The notes beneath the pieces were generated by a model, which was not told where the DNA came from, ran no database searches, and saw only the letters and a program-made list of their open reading frames with translations. DNA of 64,000 nucleotides from Prosopocoilus inquinatus (lineage: Eukaryota; Arthropoda; Insecta; Coleoptera; Lucanidae). This document shows, piece by piece, positions 38,294 through 49,330 of this stretch (the first letter of the stretch is position 1; each line of letters starts with the position of its first letter). The stretch is taken from contig CM069870.1 in the NCBI GenBank assembly GCA_036172665.1, positions 22,728,001 through 22,792,000 of the forward strand. The letters run 5' to 3'. The position numbers and the translations under genes were made by a program.

Positions 38294-38665
38294 CAGTGGC
38301 GGCGTTAGGGGCGCGCGAACCGTGCAATCGCCCGGGGCCTCGCGCTTTCAGGGGCCTCGCGCCATCTGCTATACATGCATTTTTCAATATTTTAAGCCAC
38401 GATAATTGCCAGAATGAAGATAATCGAATATCGTATATAAATACGAAAATATTCCCGGGTCTCTATAAAATGAACATATTAGAAACTTTATTCAGTCAAA
38501 AAGAATAATAAAAACCTTACAAACAAACAACATATATGAACAAATAGTTGTTCTTAATACTCCCATAACAAATCTTACTTTTAGAGAAATAACATTTTCG
38601 ACCAGCTCTTATTTCTAGAATAACATCTGTTGTATGAGGACTAGATTTTATGGTCTTCAATCATT
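38294..38665. mobile_element. hAT-like remnant, CAGTGGCGGC terminus
   Basis: Starts cagtggcggcgttagg, with GC-rich subterminal cgcccggggcctcgcgcttt typical of a widespread hAT group. The far end agaataacatctgttgtatg recurs inverted at 61350-61380. The second terminus is not identifiable. Confidence 0.6.
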
Positions 38666-38979
38666 TTTTGCCACTCCTTAGAATTGAAGTTTGCTTGCAA
38701 ATAATCTCAAATATATTTAAGTAAGATTATTGCAGTTTATAATTAGTTTCAGTTTTTAAACTCTCGATTTTATAATTCGATAACCTGATAAGTTGGTTAA
38801 TATTGGTAGACCCCACTTTAAATTACATTAGTATTCTTAAAACAGTGTACGTAGATATACTGATATACCGATTGTATTTTATCTTTACTTGATTCAATTT
38901 GACTTTATTATTATATTTGTATTATGTTATATATTTATATTTTGTACTCTTAATTCGTTGTGACTAAGTTTTATAGAAT

Positions 38980-41440
38980 ATGTAATTTCGTCTTATTTTT
39001 GTCACCGAGCGTCTTTTGTTTTTTTTTTAAATTCCTTATTTGATTCAATTTTTAATACTGCGTGGAAAGTAAGCAGCGGGTAAATGCCATATTTTTAAGA
39101 CGATCATTTTTTTTCAAAAGACAAACAGAAACTATTTTCAGTACAACAGGGTGTTTGCGGAAAGCTGGGCGAGTCTTAATCTTATATTCTTTTAACGGTA
39201 CCCTTGCAATTAAATAAAATTGACGGGTCCGAGCGTTTATTCCTTTTTTAAATTAATTGTCTTGAAAATATCGAATTTATCCGCCACTTAGTTTCCACGC
39301 TGTGTAATTAATTGATCGACCTTATTTTTTCTTTTATTCGATTTCATTTTATTTAGTTTTATTTTTTAACTATCAGAATATCTTTCATTCGACCCGATTT
39401 TATGTTTTAAATATGAATTGATCATCTTTTGTTTTTGTTTTTCTTTTAATGTATTTGATTTGAGTTTATTTTATATTTTAATCCCTTTCGATCGATCGCC
39501 ATTATTGTTTTCTCTTTTATGTGATTTGATTTTATTTATTGGTTATCAGTTGATCGTCTTTTGTTTTTGTTTTTTTTTTTTTAATTACTCGATTGGAATT
39601 TTTTTATATTATATTCCTTCCATCGATCGCCATTTTCGTTTTCTCTTTTATGCGATTTGATTTCATTTATTGATTATTAATCGATCGTCTTTTGTTTTTG
39701 TTTCTGTTTTATTCACTAGATTTGAGTTTATTTTACATTCTAACTCCTCGGTTCGATTGTCATTTTTATTTTTTCTTTTATGCGATTTGTTTTTATTTTT
39801 TAATTATATTTTTTTAACATTTAACATTTTCATTTTCGTCTATCGTCTTTTGTTTTTTTGTTTTATCTTTCGTTTGACTTTATTTGATACGAGTTTTTAT
39901 ATTTTAATTTTGTTTTTGATTAAACTTTTGGTTGTCAATATTTATATTGATTGATCTCTAGCAGGGTTGCCAGATTGGGCGAAATCCCGCCATTTGGGCT
40001 ACATTTTAGACATATTTATTATTTAGCATCTGACCACAGATTTAGGCTACTTTTGTTATTGTGTTCACATAAAAACGCTCAATAAAATTCTAATTACATT
40101 TTAATACAATCAGTGGAACACTGACTAAAAATTTAAAACCATATAGTCAATGCAAGGAAAAAAATTTATAATGCGATCAAGAGTGATGTTTTGTTTTCTT
40201 TTGTTCTTTGTTCATTTCATATTTTTCTTTATCTTTTGTTTTTTTTTTTTTTGTATGGAGGAACTGATGTTTTGTTTCCTTTTGTTCTTAGTTCATTTCA
40301 TATTTTTTCTGTCTCTTTTGTTTTTTCTTTGTCTGGAGGAACTGATGGTTTGCATTTAATCCACTGTTCGTTTGTTTTGTACTTTATCTTCCTGCCAGTT
40401 TCTTGACTTCAACGTTTTCGGCTGAAAATCGCTGTTTTTAATTTATATTTTTGTCTACCCATTCTTCTGTTGTTTTATTTTCTGTTTTTCGCATTCTTCT
40501 TTTGTTAATCGAATTGATTTTCGCATTTTATTAACTCTTTTTTACAATTCTCTTCTGTTTACTACGAGCTTGTTTTCATTGGCAAAAACCTCCGTCGATT
40601 TTCATATTTCTGTCCATCTTAGTATCGCGGTACTTCTGTTTAATTTTTAAATTCAATTTACGTTCTCGTATTTCTCTTTTCTTTAATTTTATGAAATTAA
40701 CTTTTTACATTTTGTTGACTGACGTTTTCTTTCAGTTATATTTCGTCTTCTACTAGTTTTTTTTTTGTCTGGAAATTCATTTGTTTTTCGTTCATCTTAG
40801 TCATCAATTTTCTTTTGTTTTCGGATCTATTGATTTTCTTATCGAAATGATTTTACGCATTTTATTGGCGCTTTTTCGTAGTTCATCGTTTTTCATTTGT
40901 TTTGCGTCCAACACAGTAATTAGTGATCTGTTTTTTTGTTTTATGCACTATATTTCGTCGTTCATTTATTTATTTTTTATCGTATATTTTATTGACTTTT
41001 TTATAATTGGTTTTATTTTCTACGAACTTTATGATTCGCTTGGAAAACTTGCTTTCTCGTTCAGCCTGATGTAGCCGATCTTCTTTTGTTTCGCTTCATG
41101 CCTTATATTTTGTTACTGTTTGTTTCATTTCTCTTCTCTTTCTGATTTCTTTGTTTTTTTTTTTCATTTGTTTTGATTTTTTTATTTCTAATGGGTGATT
41201 TTTGATTTGTTTTTGGGTTTTTCTATCTTATTATTATATTATTATTAATTATTATTATTTTCTTGTGTTCCGTTCTGTCCCTATTTATAGCAAAGCACAT
41301 TGATAACTGTCAAATTTATTACATTTGTATGATTAATTAATGATTCGTTTTTGTTTTTTTTTACGCGAAACTTCTGATATCTTTATCTTATGTTGCTTTA
41401 TTATTACAGATTTTTTTTTTAAATTTACTACATTTTTATT
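38980..41440. repeat. Long T-rich minisatellite region
   Basis: The marker gatcgtcttttg or a variant recurs at about 39421, 39552 and 39683 (131-bp period, each with two half-units). An 85-bp direct duplication (tctttggaggaactgatg-type) is at 40190-40350. The many Phe/Leu-rich frames are artefacts of T-rich DNA. Confidence 0.65.
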
Positions 41441-41573
41441 ACAGATTTTTTAAAAATTTACTCCTGCTAATATTTCAAATAATATAATTTATTGTAATTA
41501 ATATTTTTTTTACACTTCGGAGATTGGCGTAATTGGACCGACTATCTTTTTCAAGAAAAATCTGGCAAGTCTG
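39962..41573. mobile_element. Possible hAT-like element, CAGGGTTGCCAGATT termini
   Basis: Left end cagggttgccagattgggcg; right end matches as the complement aatctggcaagtctg. Flanking 8-mers agree poorly, so this pairing is tentative. Its interior is T-rich minisatellite. Confidence 0.4.
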
Positions 41574-42981
41574 ATATAACTTAATTAAGATTTTAACAGT
41601 CAAAACGAAGTTTGAAAAATAGACGCAATAATGCAATGTTAGGTCAAAAAGCGATCGTAGGATGTCGCTATTTAAGCTTTTCATGAATAAATTGTCGTTA
41701 TGTGGTGTCGATGATTCACGTGTTCCTATTGGCCTATTCAAGAACGCAACATGATACTGTCTGTTTTCTAATTTTCTAACTTTTTTGTTTTTTTTTTTAA
41801 TTTTTAGATGTGTCAAAATAGAAGTTTTGAAAGTTTTTAAAAACAAAAAATTATTAGATCTTCGTAATTCGACGTTTAAAACGTATGGATTTTAATGAAA
41901 AAATTACAGAATTGGAGAAAATTAAAATTAATTTAAATTAATTAAATAGAGAAACTAAAAAAATATATACCGGAAAAATATCGAAAAAAAATGAGTAAAG
42001 TATCTTCGAGTAAAAGTTGCTGCATTTTTGAGTTCCCGAGTAAATTCTAGCCTAAATTGATGGGTCACACCATAGGTCTATCTTGATTTGTTCTCGAGTT
42101 ATACTGTTAAAAACAAATGAAAAATTCGAAAACCGCTCGCACTAGACCCATGATGTGACCCATCATTTCAGGTTAGAATTTACTGGAGAATTCAAAAACG
42201 CCATTGTATACAGAGTGTTCCATTTTGTTGTTGTATTTCTTGGCAGCGCGATGTTAAATCGCATCAACAATTAACAAGATATTTTTTTCATAAAAACACA
42301 TTTACTTCCATTTCAAAGTTTCTTTCTGCCGTTAAAATTTACATACTCTTGATTTCTTTCGCATAAATTAAATTAATCAATTTTATTATGTTCGAATGTA
42401 ATTTGATTAATGTATTCAGAAAAAAAAATAAAAAATAAATCGTGATTTCAGCTGGTTAAAATAAAAAAAAATGTAAAAAGAAAACGTAGGAGATTTTCAT
42501 AATCGGGTTATTTCGAGTTTCAAGTGTTGTATATTATGTAGAAACGACTCGTCCGTGTAGCACTGATGTAAATAACATATTACTTAACAAACACTGACGT
42601 TTGGCATACATTTTTATTCGTAACACATCTACGTTGAACGTCACGCGCTCTCAATTTAATTTTCAATTGTTTCGCCGGTGTTTATTGGTCCTATTTCATT
42701 TCTGAATAAAAACAAAATGCGACCGTGAAGATAATTGAAAAGTTCACTTCACCCTTGACGTTTTGATTTTTTTTTAAGATGAAGTCGACGCTCTCTTGAT
42801 GCTGGTAATGAACATAATTAAATCGCGTTAAAAATATTTTAATTACGATTTTATCTTTATGTGTAAGTATAAAATACTTGCACTAATTATAATTAGCGCC
42901 TCCTTCGGGGTAGTTAATTCTTAAATGCCGCTTCGGTGCGTTACTTTTAATGACATCTAATGACATCAATGAAGTGAGTTT
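41574..42981. other. Gene-free; decayed repeat fragments
   Basis: Holds a fragment of the ribozyme element's hairpin unit (about 41634-41680, ttaggtcaaaaagcgatcg) and a palindrome at 42022-42201 (gagttcccgagtaaattcta with diverged complement, about 58-bp arms). No gene. Confidence 0.45.
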
Positions 42982-42989
42982 GAATCTAG

Positions 42990-45050
42990 CAGTGCTGCTA
43001 ATGACCGGGAAATTTCCCTAATTTCTGGAAAAATGAGGCGGTGCTGAGAATTTTGCGGGATATACAAATTTGCCAGAGAAATCGGGAATTTTAGATATCA
43101 AAACCCGAGATTGCGCACAGTATTTATAGAAAATAAAAAATAGTATGTATAGTTTAATACGTCATTATGCGGAAATTGTTGACGTGTTGTAAAGTTCCAC
43201 TTTACTTAAATAATTATGATGTTTACTGCATGAAACGCGGAGAAGGTTCATTATGCACTTTTTACGATAACGTACGCAGTGCCCTCTGTTAGATGCGCCA
43301 AGAAACCTATCTATCAATTTTTAGTGCAGAATGTCAAAAACAAAAATGGCGATCAATCGTCGAGATGAAAGCGTAAAATAAACTCATATCGAGTAAAGGA
43401 AAACAAAAGACGATGAATCGATGATTAAAAACAAAATAATGTCAAATCAAATCAAACAAAAGAGAAAACAAAAAAGATAATAAACTAATAATTAAAATAT
43501 AAAAATATTGGCTAGATTGTTTTTTTGTTTAAATATTATTGACAAACAATACGGAGGACGGAGTTACAATAAACATTCACTCACCATTGGTTAGGTCTCT
43601 CAGTCCCAATGTTCTTTCTTTCTTTCTCGCTTCCTTGACCGCAACAGGCGCTGAGACGTATACGTCTTAGCTTCCGAGCATCGCATTCCAATTCGATAAG
43701 GACCATGCAAATTATAAGTAACCCTTTACGAGTATCTATTCAGTAAAATGGAACATTCCACTTACCGGGGCCGTTTTCCCGGCCCCACTTGCCTCCTTGC
43801 ATACGTTCTCAGGATCAGTTGATGCACTGACTGCGTGAGTGTCAATCACCACTCCGTACCAGTCCAATAACATTATCATGTCAGACCTTTCTGGATAGCT
43901 CAGTGCCATCACCTGGTCAGGAATACAATCAACCGAATTTCCACTCACAATGAATGCAGAATACAGCTTTGCCGGTACCGTGCTCTTCATCGGCGCTGCT
44001 TGCACGCCGCGGCAAGAGCCCCGATACCGTATGCTGGTGCACGGCAGCATTCTCTGGCCAACGCCCCGGATCGCGTCCCGTACAATATTCTGCTACCAGA
44101 ATACCTCCGCATAACTCATGACTCATAATCCTCAAACCGCATTGCCAATCGTGAGAATGTACCGCCCTAACACTTCTGCCAGAACATACCATTTCAGGTC
44201 ATATTTTGCAGACACCCTCTATCTCATGTCCGGCAACACACCGCAGCCACCACATATATCACCAAGCCCATCTGTGGCCCTGTTTACCGGTACATTTCGC
44301 CTTCCGCGCTAACCCTCGGGAGACTGCCGTCTCTGCAATTTATTTGCTGCCAAGACTAAACACGCCCCCATATCGTATTACCAAACTAATAACGTAAACA
44401 AATATGCTAGTGCTTCAGAGATATCCCGAGAATGCATAAACATTCTTAAATTCTAAACTTGTGAAATAAATAACTACAACAAAAACAAAGCAAATAAAAC
44501 CGATTAAAAGAAAGACCAAGGGTCGATCAAATATCGAAAAATGTAATAAATAAGGTTAAATGATGAATTTCAAAAACAACACGAAACACAAAACAAAAGA
44601 CGATCGGTGATGAAAATAAAATTATAATAAAAAATTCTATGAAACTAAATAAATCGAATCGAGAACACTAACGAAAGTTTGGATAAAAGAAAAACAAAAG
44701 AGAATGAAAGTGATAATTCAAATATAAAACTAAGAGAATCGGCGAGCGCTCGGTTTAAAATTAAAAAAATCAAATCAAAATAAATAGCAAATTGTCAAAA
44801 TTTATCAAAACTTAAATTTAACATTATTAGTATATCTGCACCTACTGTTTTAGAAATATTAATTAAATTCGAAAGAGGGTAGATGAAAATTTTATTTCCT
44901 TGTGAGAGGTCGACGTTTAAAAAATGGTTGGGAACCCCAGTCCAACAATTGCTGGACACCCGGTATTAAATAATTTTTCAATGTGCGGGAAAAACGGGAA
45001 TTTTCATTAGAATTTGCGGGATTTCAGACTTAATACGGTTGGCAGTACTG
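42990..45050. mobile_element. hAT-like element, CAGTGCTGCC family, with nested insertion
   Basis: 2061 bp between CAGTGCTGCT and GGCAGTACTG, with a perfect 8-bp duplication gaatctag (42982-42989, 45051-45058). It is the reverse complement of 21-1247 apart from the insertion at about 43505-44480. Confidence 0.88.
43505..44480. repeat. 1-kb dispersed repeat nested in hAT, copy 1
   Basis: About 85% similar by eye to 61659-62797. Begins atattggctaga and ends aataaataactacaac. GC-richer than the surroundings. Both strands show frames of 60-110 codons, but none matches a family I know and stops differ between copies. It may be an LTR or another retroelement fragment. A roughly 160-bp segment present in the other copy is absent here. 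Confidence 0.65.
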
Positions 45051-45058
45051 GAATCTAG

Positions 45059-46192
45059 AAAGACGACACAGTGTGTAGAACATCGGAGGTCGCTTGAGAG
45101 CGTCTCTCTAGATTGATACTCTTTTGTATTAAAGCAATTTTCAAGATTACCAAAATGCAAGGTCTCAATGAAAAGTGGACTTGAAGCTTATTGACATTGG
45201 TCTTGAATTGCATAATGGACGACCTTCTTTAGGTTATGTCATATTTACAAAGAAAACACTACAACTAGCTGTGTTCGATCCACACTGGAGTTGCCTCACT
45301 TATCGCCTCTTTTTCACTTACTTATTTTGCATCTTGCTCATGCGTTGCAAGAAGTTGTGTATTTACATTTTTACGTTTTATTATGACAACGCACACAAAC
45401 TTTTTGGTGTCCTACGTAAAAGTAGGATAAAAGACCGTCCGTTGTCACGGTAACAAGGTAAACAAACATTCCAGTTCTTGCTCTTGCAACGTGTGAGTGA
45501 GATGCAAAATAAGTCAGAAATCGTGAGTAAGAAAGACGAACGGATACACGCTCGAGAAGTACTCTGTTGTAGAATGTAGTCACTTTGACAACTGTCATCC
45601 ATCAAAAGTCGTTCGGTTTCATTTTTTTTTTCACCAAAGAAATCCAAATCAACTTGATAAACTTTATTAAATACTTCTAATTAATAGTTGTAGTTTCTAT
45701 TTTTTTTTTTAAATTAAGAATATGTTAAGTTTCATTTTTATTTCAGTAGTGTAGATAGACTATATGAGATACAATAATGGTCTTTAATAATAAGTAAGCA
45801 TAGGATTTGAATAAGTACACTCCATCGTTTCAGTAGCACCGTAAAAATGTATCGAGCAGGCACAATGTGTAATGGGACGGTGAAAATAATTTACGGCGTT
45901 CTTACTATATGACGCAATGTCGCAATAAAGTTCGCCGGTCGAAGTACAACTGGTCAACTAATTACTCTGAAAATCTTTACACATTTAAACAAGAAGAGTT
46001 GATTACACAACTGTAATTTTTTATTGCGGCAATATTGCTCTGTTTTTTGTTATACTGAGTAACACCATTGTTGTAGCGGCGTTAATTGTCTCCGTAGCCC
46101 TCGCGTTTGTTTACACGCTACCGTCTAATATTTTATATTGCCTGCTTCACTAGAATTTGAACCGCACAAAATATATTTCTCCTATATATGAT
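45059..46192. other. Region upstream of the second gene
   Basis: No TE termini recognised. It may contain the 5' UTR exon and promoter of the gene at 46506, but I cannot place them. Confidence 0.35.
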
Positions 46193-46204
46193 AATAAGGC
46201 TAAG

Positions 46205-46471
46205 AAATTTTCTTGCAAATCGTTTTTGATTGCAGTGAAAACCTCGAGCAGCCTCTGTACAGCTGTTTCAGCCCTGTTTGGGGCGTCATCAGCAGAGACG
46301 TAGCTCGACATTTCCACTGCAAACCAAAAACGACTTGTCCAATTTATTCGCAATTGCGATGTAATAGTGACAATAGCGACATCCGACGATCGCTTTTTGA
46401 CCTGACATTGCAATTTGTCTATCCTACTGCAATGTCAGGGCAAAAAGCGATCGTAAGATGTCGCTGTTGTC
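46205..46471 (-). mobile_element. Hammerhead-ribozyme retroposon, copy D
   Basis: 267 bp flanked by a perfect 12-bp duplication aataaggctaag (46193-46204, 46472-46483), ending 34 bp upstream of the exon that starts at 46506. Minus-strand order: hairpin (about 45-bp arms), linker, hammerhead, A/T-rich tail. It is so close to the splice acceptor that it occupies the normal branch-point zone. Confidence 0.85.
46244..46308 (-). ncRNA. Type I hammerhead ribozyme, copy D (canonical CUGAUGA)
   Basis: On the minus strand: UCGAG and GUCUCUG, core CUGAUGA (complement of 46286-46292), stem II GCCC/GGGC with loop CAAACA and a C-U mismatch at the first position, GAAA, AC/GU stem III with loop AGCU, GUA cleavage triplet (46258-46260), then CAGAGGC and CUCGA. 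All core bases are present. Confidence 0.85.
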
Positions 46472-46553
46472 AATAAGGCTAAGGTTTTTTATTATTTTTT
46501 TCCAGACGAAGTGTGAGTGATGCTAAAAGTTCTAACGCGACAGAAATAACAAG

Positions 46554-46781
46554 ATGTCAGGACAAGGGGGCCACAGGGGAGGGTGGTCGCCCCTACACTT
46601 TCGACCACCGTCTCCTTACGGACCCTCGCCTCCTCCAAGGCTCAGCGGGGAAATGAACGCGCACGGACCGAGACCCGCGTTCATGCCATGCCCGAGACCA
46701 AGATGGCCGACGCCTCATCCGACCGCGCGGTCTTCCCCGATCCCGGCTGGGCCGAAGCCTTTCAGACGTCCAATGCATCCC
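46554..46781 (+). CDS. Unknown proline-rich protein, coding exon 1
   Basis: The exon starts at 46506 after a pyrimidine tract and AG (46504-46505) and carries 48 bp of 5' UTR, so at least one upstream non-coding exon is implied. Coding begins at the ATG at 46554 and runs 76 codons to a consensus donor (C/GTAAGT at 46782), phase 0. The product is rich in Pro, Arg and Gly, with SPxP-type motifs and no recognisable domain; it looks disordered. The exon is much GC-richer than its surroundings, unlike the repeats. It joins in frame to 59140. I do not recognise the family. A 74-codon frame in another register over the same DNA is a shadow. Confidence 0.8.
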
Positions 46782-46844
46782 GTAAGTTTCTCTTTTTACA
46801 TAATTAACACGTTCTGCCGTTACTTTGTGATATTCCATTTTAAC

Positions 46845-47050
46845 AAATAAAACACTAATAAATACTTTGTTAATATCTCCTTTACTTGTCACACAGTGAC
46901 TGCAGTTTCAACATTTCGATGTCATTTTCAAACTGATTTTTTAAACCGAAACTAAGTCTGTATATATACACAGGCAGAAAACTAAATTCTAATACTAAGA
47001 ATACCACTTAGAAGCATCTGGAGGGATTTTTTAATTACAGGCTTCGAAGA
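46845..47050 (-). repeat. Penelope-like terminal repeat, copy 1
   Basis: Repeat of about 205 bp, also at 47643-47885 (inverted) and 48944-49182. It spans the 3' end of the endonuclease frame (stop at 47031) and downstream sequence. The complement of about 46893-46934 folds as a hammerhead-like motif with UUGAAAA in place of CUGANGA, and GAAAC-UGCA-GUC. Confidence 0.75.
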
Positions 47051-47640
47051 AGGATGAATACATTGGGTCAGTTTGATCCTTCAATAATATTTCTTCGGAA
47101 TTATTCGCCGCGTTCCGAATTTCTAAAGACTCTAATAAGTTTAATTTAATGCTTTTTTTCGGCGTAATGTAAAATTTGTGCGCTGTCTGAAGTGAAAGAA
47201 TGTTTTTCTGCGATTAAATGGTTGGCAAAATTTGAATCAGTTTTTTGTAGCTTAAAAGACCGAATGTGTTCTTGAATGCGTGTGGCAAAATTTCTCCCAG
47301 TCTGACCTATGTAAACACCTCTACAATCATTACATTGTAGTTTATATAAACCAGATTTTTTTAATTTGTCTATTTTATCTTTATTATTAAAAATTAAATT
47401 TGAGATTTTATTATAGGGTTTATATGCAATAATTATATCTTGATTTTTGCTCATTATTCTACCTATTGTTTTCGGATATTTTACCAAAATATGTGAGTGA
47501 AACGAACTGTTTGTTGTTACTAGAATTTACCTTGGGATATATAGAGTTTAATGTTTGTTTTTGTAGTTTATTTTTAAGAATTTTGTCAATTATGTTGCTG
47601 TTGTATCCATTGTTAGTAGCTTTTTGTTTTATAGTTGACT
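47031..47640 (-). pseudogene. Penelope-like element, 3' coding remnant with GIY-YIG endonuclease
   Basis: Minus-strand remnant of a Penelope-like retroelement: the C-terminal end of the reverse transcriptase region plus the GIY-YIG endonuclease. The longest open part (47146-47487) shows the endonuclease signature GLYKLQC..C..VYIGQTGR..ATRIQEH and a later HLIAEKHSF block; G-L-Y and Y-I-G, the arginine and the zinc-ligand-like C..C/H pattern are in place. Upstream (to about 47640) and downstream (to the stop at 47031) further family-like stretches continue in other frames, so at least two frameshifts and a 5' truncation have inactivated it. In this family the protein nicks target DNA and reverse-transcribes the element RNA. 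Flanked by inverted copies of its terminal repeat. Confidence 0.85.
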
Positions 47641-47642
47641 AA

Positions 47643-47885
47643 ACTGACCTAATGTATTCATCACTCACTCTTCGAAGCCTGTAATTAAAAAATCCCTCCA
47701 GATGCTTCTAGGTGGTATGCTTAGTATCAGAATTTAGTTTTCTGCCTGTGTATATATGCAGACTCAGTTTCGGTTTAAAAAATCAGTTTGAAAATGACAT
47801 TGAAATGTTGAAACTGCAGTCACTGTGTGGCAAATAAAGGTGATATTAACAAAGTAATTATCAGTGTTTTATTTGTTATCTTTTT
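47643..47885 (+). repeat. Penelope-like terminal repeat, copy 2 (inverted)
   Basis: Inverted relative to copy 1, abutting the truncated 5' end of the coding remnant. The hammerhead-like segment is at 47784-47829: CAGU/ACUG stem I, UUGAAAA, stem II, GAAAC-UGCA-GUC. Confidence 0.75.
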
Positions 47886-47904
47886 ACAAAATAAACAATG
47901 AATC

Positions 47905-48324
47905 ACACGAAGAAACATTTTATTTTTGGGTGTAGAGACTTATAAATGCAAAATAATTATTAGTTACTATACTACTCTTAAAAGAAAAGAACCTCAAACC
48001 AATTTTTTTTTTCATTTTACGCTTTGACATTTCAATTCGAGAAACGAAAAATCGTTGGAATTTTATTACTTTTGATTTTAGCGCATTGGTCGTTAAGGAT
48101 AATTGTGAGCACTCGTGCGGTGCTACCCCGCACTCTATGCAGAACGGAAAAATTTTCGAGAAAAATTTCCATTTTACAGTTTGGCATAATTCTCGAGTGT
48201 TGTCAGTGCGTAAAACGAAAAAAAAATTGGTTTGAGGTTCTTTTCTTTTAGGAGTAGTATAGTAACTAATAATTATTTTGCATTTATAGGTCTCTACACC
48301 CAAAAATAAAATGTTTCTTCGTGT
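47905..48324. mobile_element. 420-bp palindromic element (ACACGAAGAAAC termini)
   Basis: Arms of about 110 bp (acacgaagaaacattttatt, gggtgtagag and complements) flank a centre of about 200 bp. It lies just outside the Penelope-like terminal repeat. No coding function is apparent. Confidence 0.7.
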
Positions 48325-48779
48325 TCTGATCTTTTGTAGAATAAAGGGGATATAATAATTTCAAAATTTCGAGATTCTCTGTAGAGTTCTGGATAGCACC
48401 TCAATAGTTCTAAAGAAAGTCTTAATGATGAAATTAATTATTTCCAACAATTAACATTTTATAGCCACTTTTCAAATCCCGTTTTGTGAACTTAGCACCC
48501 CAAATTTTAACAGTCATTTATTTATGTTTAATCCGCTATAACTCTTGTTAATTTTGACATAGAACTCCAGAACGCTTTGGAGTGCTATCAGAACTCCTAT
48601 AAAAAATCACTTTTTAGAAGAATGAGGTGCCAACTTCACAGAGGCTATGTTGGGGCACTTGATTGAAGAAAAAAAATTGCTGAACGCTCCCTATAATTTT
48701 CAATGCTATTAATTTCCATTTCACTTTGCCAAATCAACCAAAATCAATTTTTAATTACTATAAATTAAATTAAAATAAA
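48325..48779. other. Intron DNA with one half of a 62-bp direct repeat
   Basis: Contains 48584-48645, repeated at 49203-49264. No gene. Confidence 0.5.
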
Positions 48780-48876
48780 GCCCACCAACAACGACAGCAG
48801 AAAAAAAATTCCGCCAGCGAGATTCGAACTTGAATCCCCGGAAGAAGCTTAACCAACTAAAGCTACAGGGATCCAG
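48780..48876 (-). repeat. tRNA-derived SINE-like fragment
   Basis: On the minus strand there is an A-box-like tagctttagttggttaag and a B-box-like gttcgaatctc, followed by a T run. The spacing is shorter than in a functional tRNA and no acceptor stem closes, so this is a SINE head or tRNA pseudogene rather than a tRNA gene. Confidence 0.45.
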
Positions 48877-48943
48877 AATTAATACAGTTTTATTTTCATT
48901 ATTAATCGATTGATTCATTTGTTTATTTTGTAAAAAGATAACA

Positions 48944-49182
48944 AATAAAACACTGATAATTACTTTGTTAATATCACCTTTATTTGTCACACAGTGACTG
49001 CAGTTTCAACATTTCAATGTCATTTTCAAACTGATTTTTTAAACCGAAACTGAGTCTGCATATATACACAGGCAGAAAACTAAATTCTGATACTAAGAAT
49101 ACCACCTAGAAGCATCTGGAGGGATTTTTTAATTACAGGCTTCGAAGAGTGATGAATACATTAGGTCAGTTTGGAGAAGTCT
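48944..49182 (-). repeat. Penelope-like terminal repeat, copy 3 (isolated)
   Basis: Same orientation as copy 1, with no coding part attached. It extends to gtaaaaagataacaaataaa, shared with the outer end of copy 2. It has the same UUGAAAA hammerhead-like segment (complement of about 48990-49034). It lies between the two copies of the 62-bp direct repeat. Confidence 0.75.
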
Positions 49183-49330
49183 ATAGAACTGTAAAATAAA
49201 AAGCTATCAGAACTCCTATAAAAAATCACTTTTTAGAAGAATGAGGTGCCAACTTCACAGAGGCCCCAACATAAAGTGTGGGGATACGCCTCATGCGAGT
49301 CGCACGGTTGCCTGCGTTTCGGCTTAAACC

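Noticed and set aside
39418..41074. Chains of Phe/Leu/Ile-rich frames resembling membrane proteins
   Set aside because: T-rich minisatellite translated; hydrophobicity is a composition effect.
43736..44397. Overlapping frames in the 1-kb repeat as a domesticated gene
   Set aside because: Stops differ between copies and no domain is recognised; kept only as an unclassified repeat.
47920..48303. 127-codon minus frame
   Set aside because: Lies within the arms and centre of a 420-bp palindrome; composition-driven.
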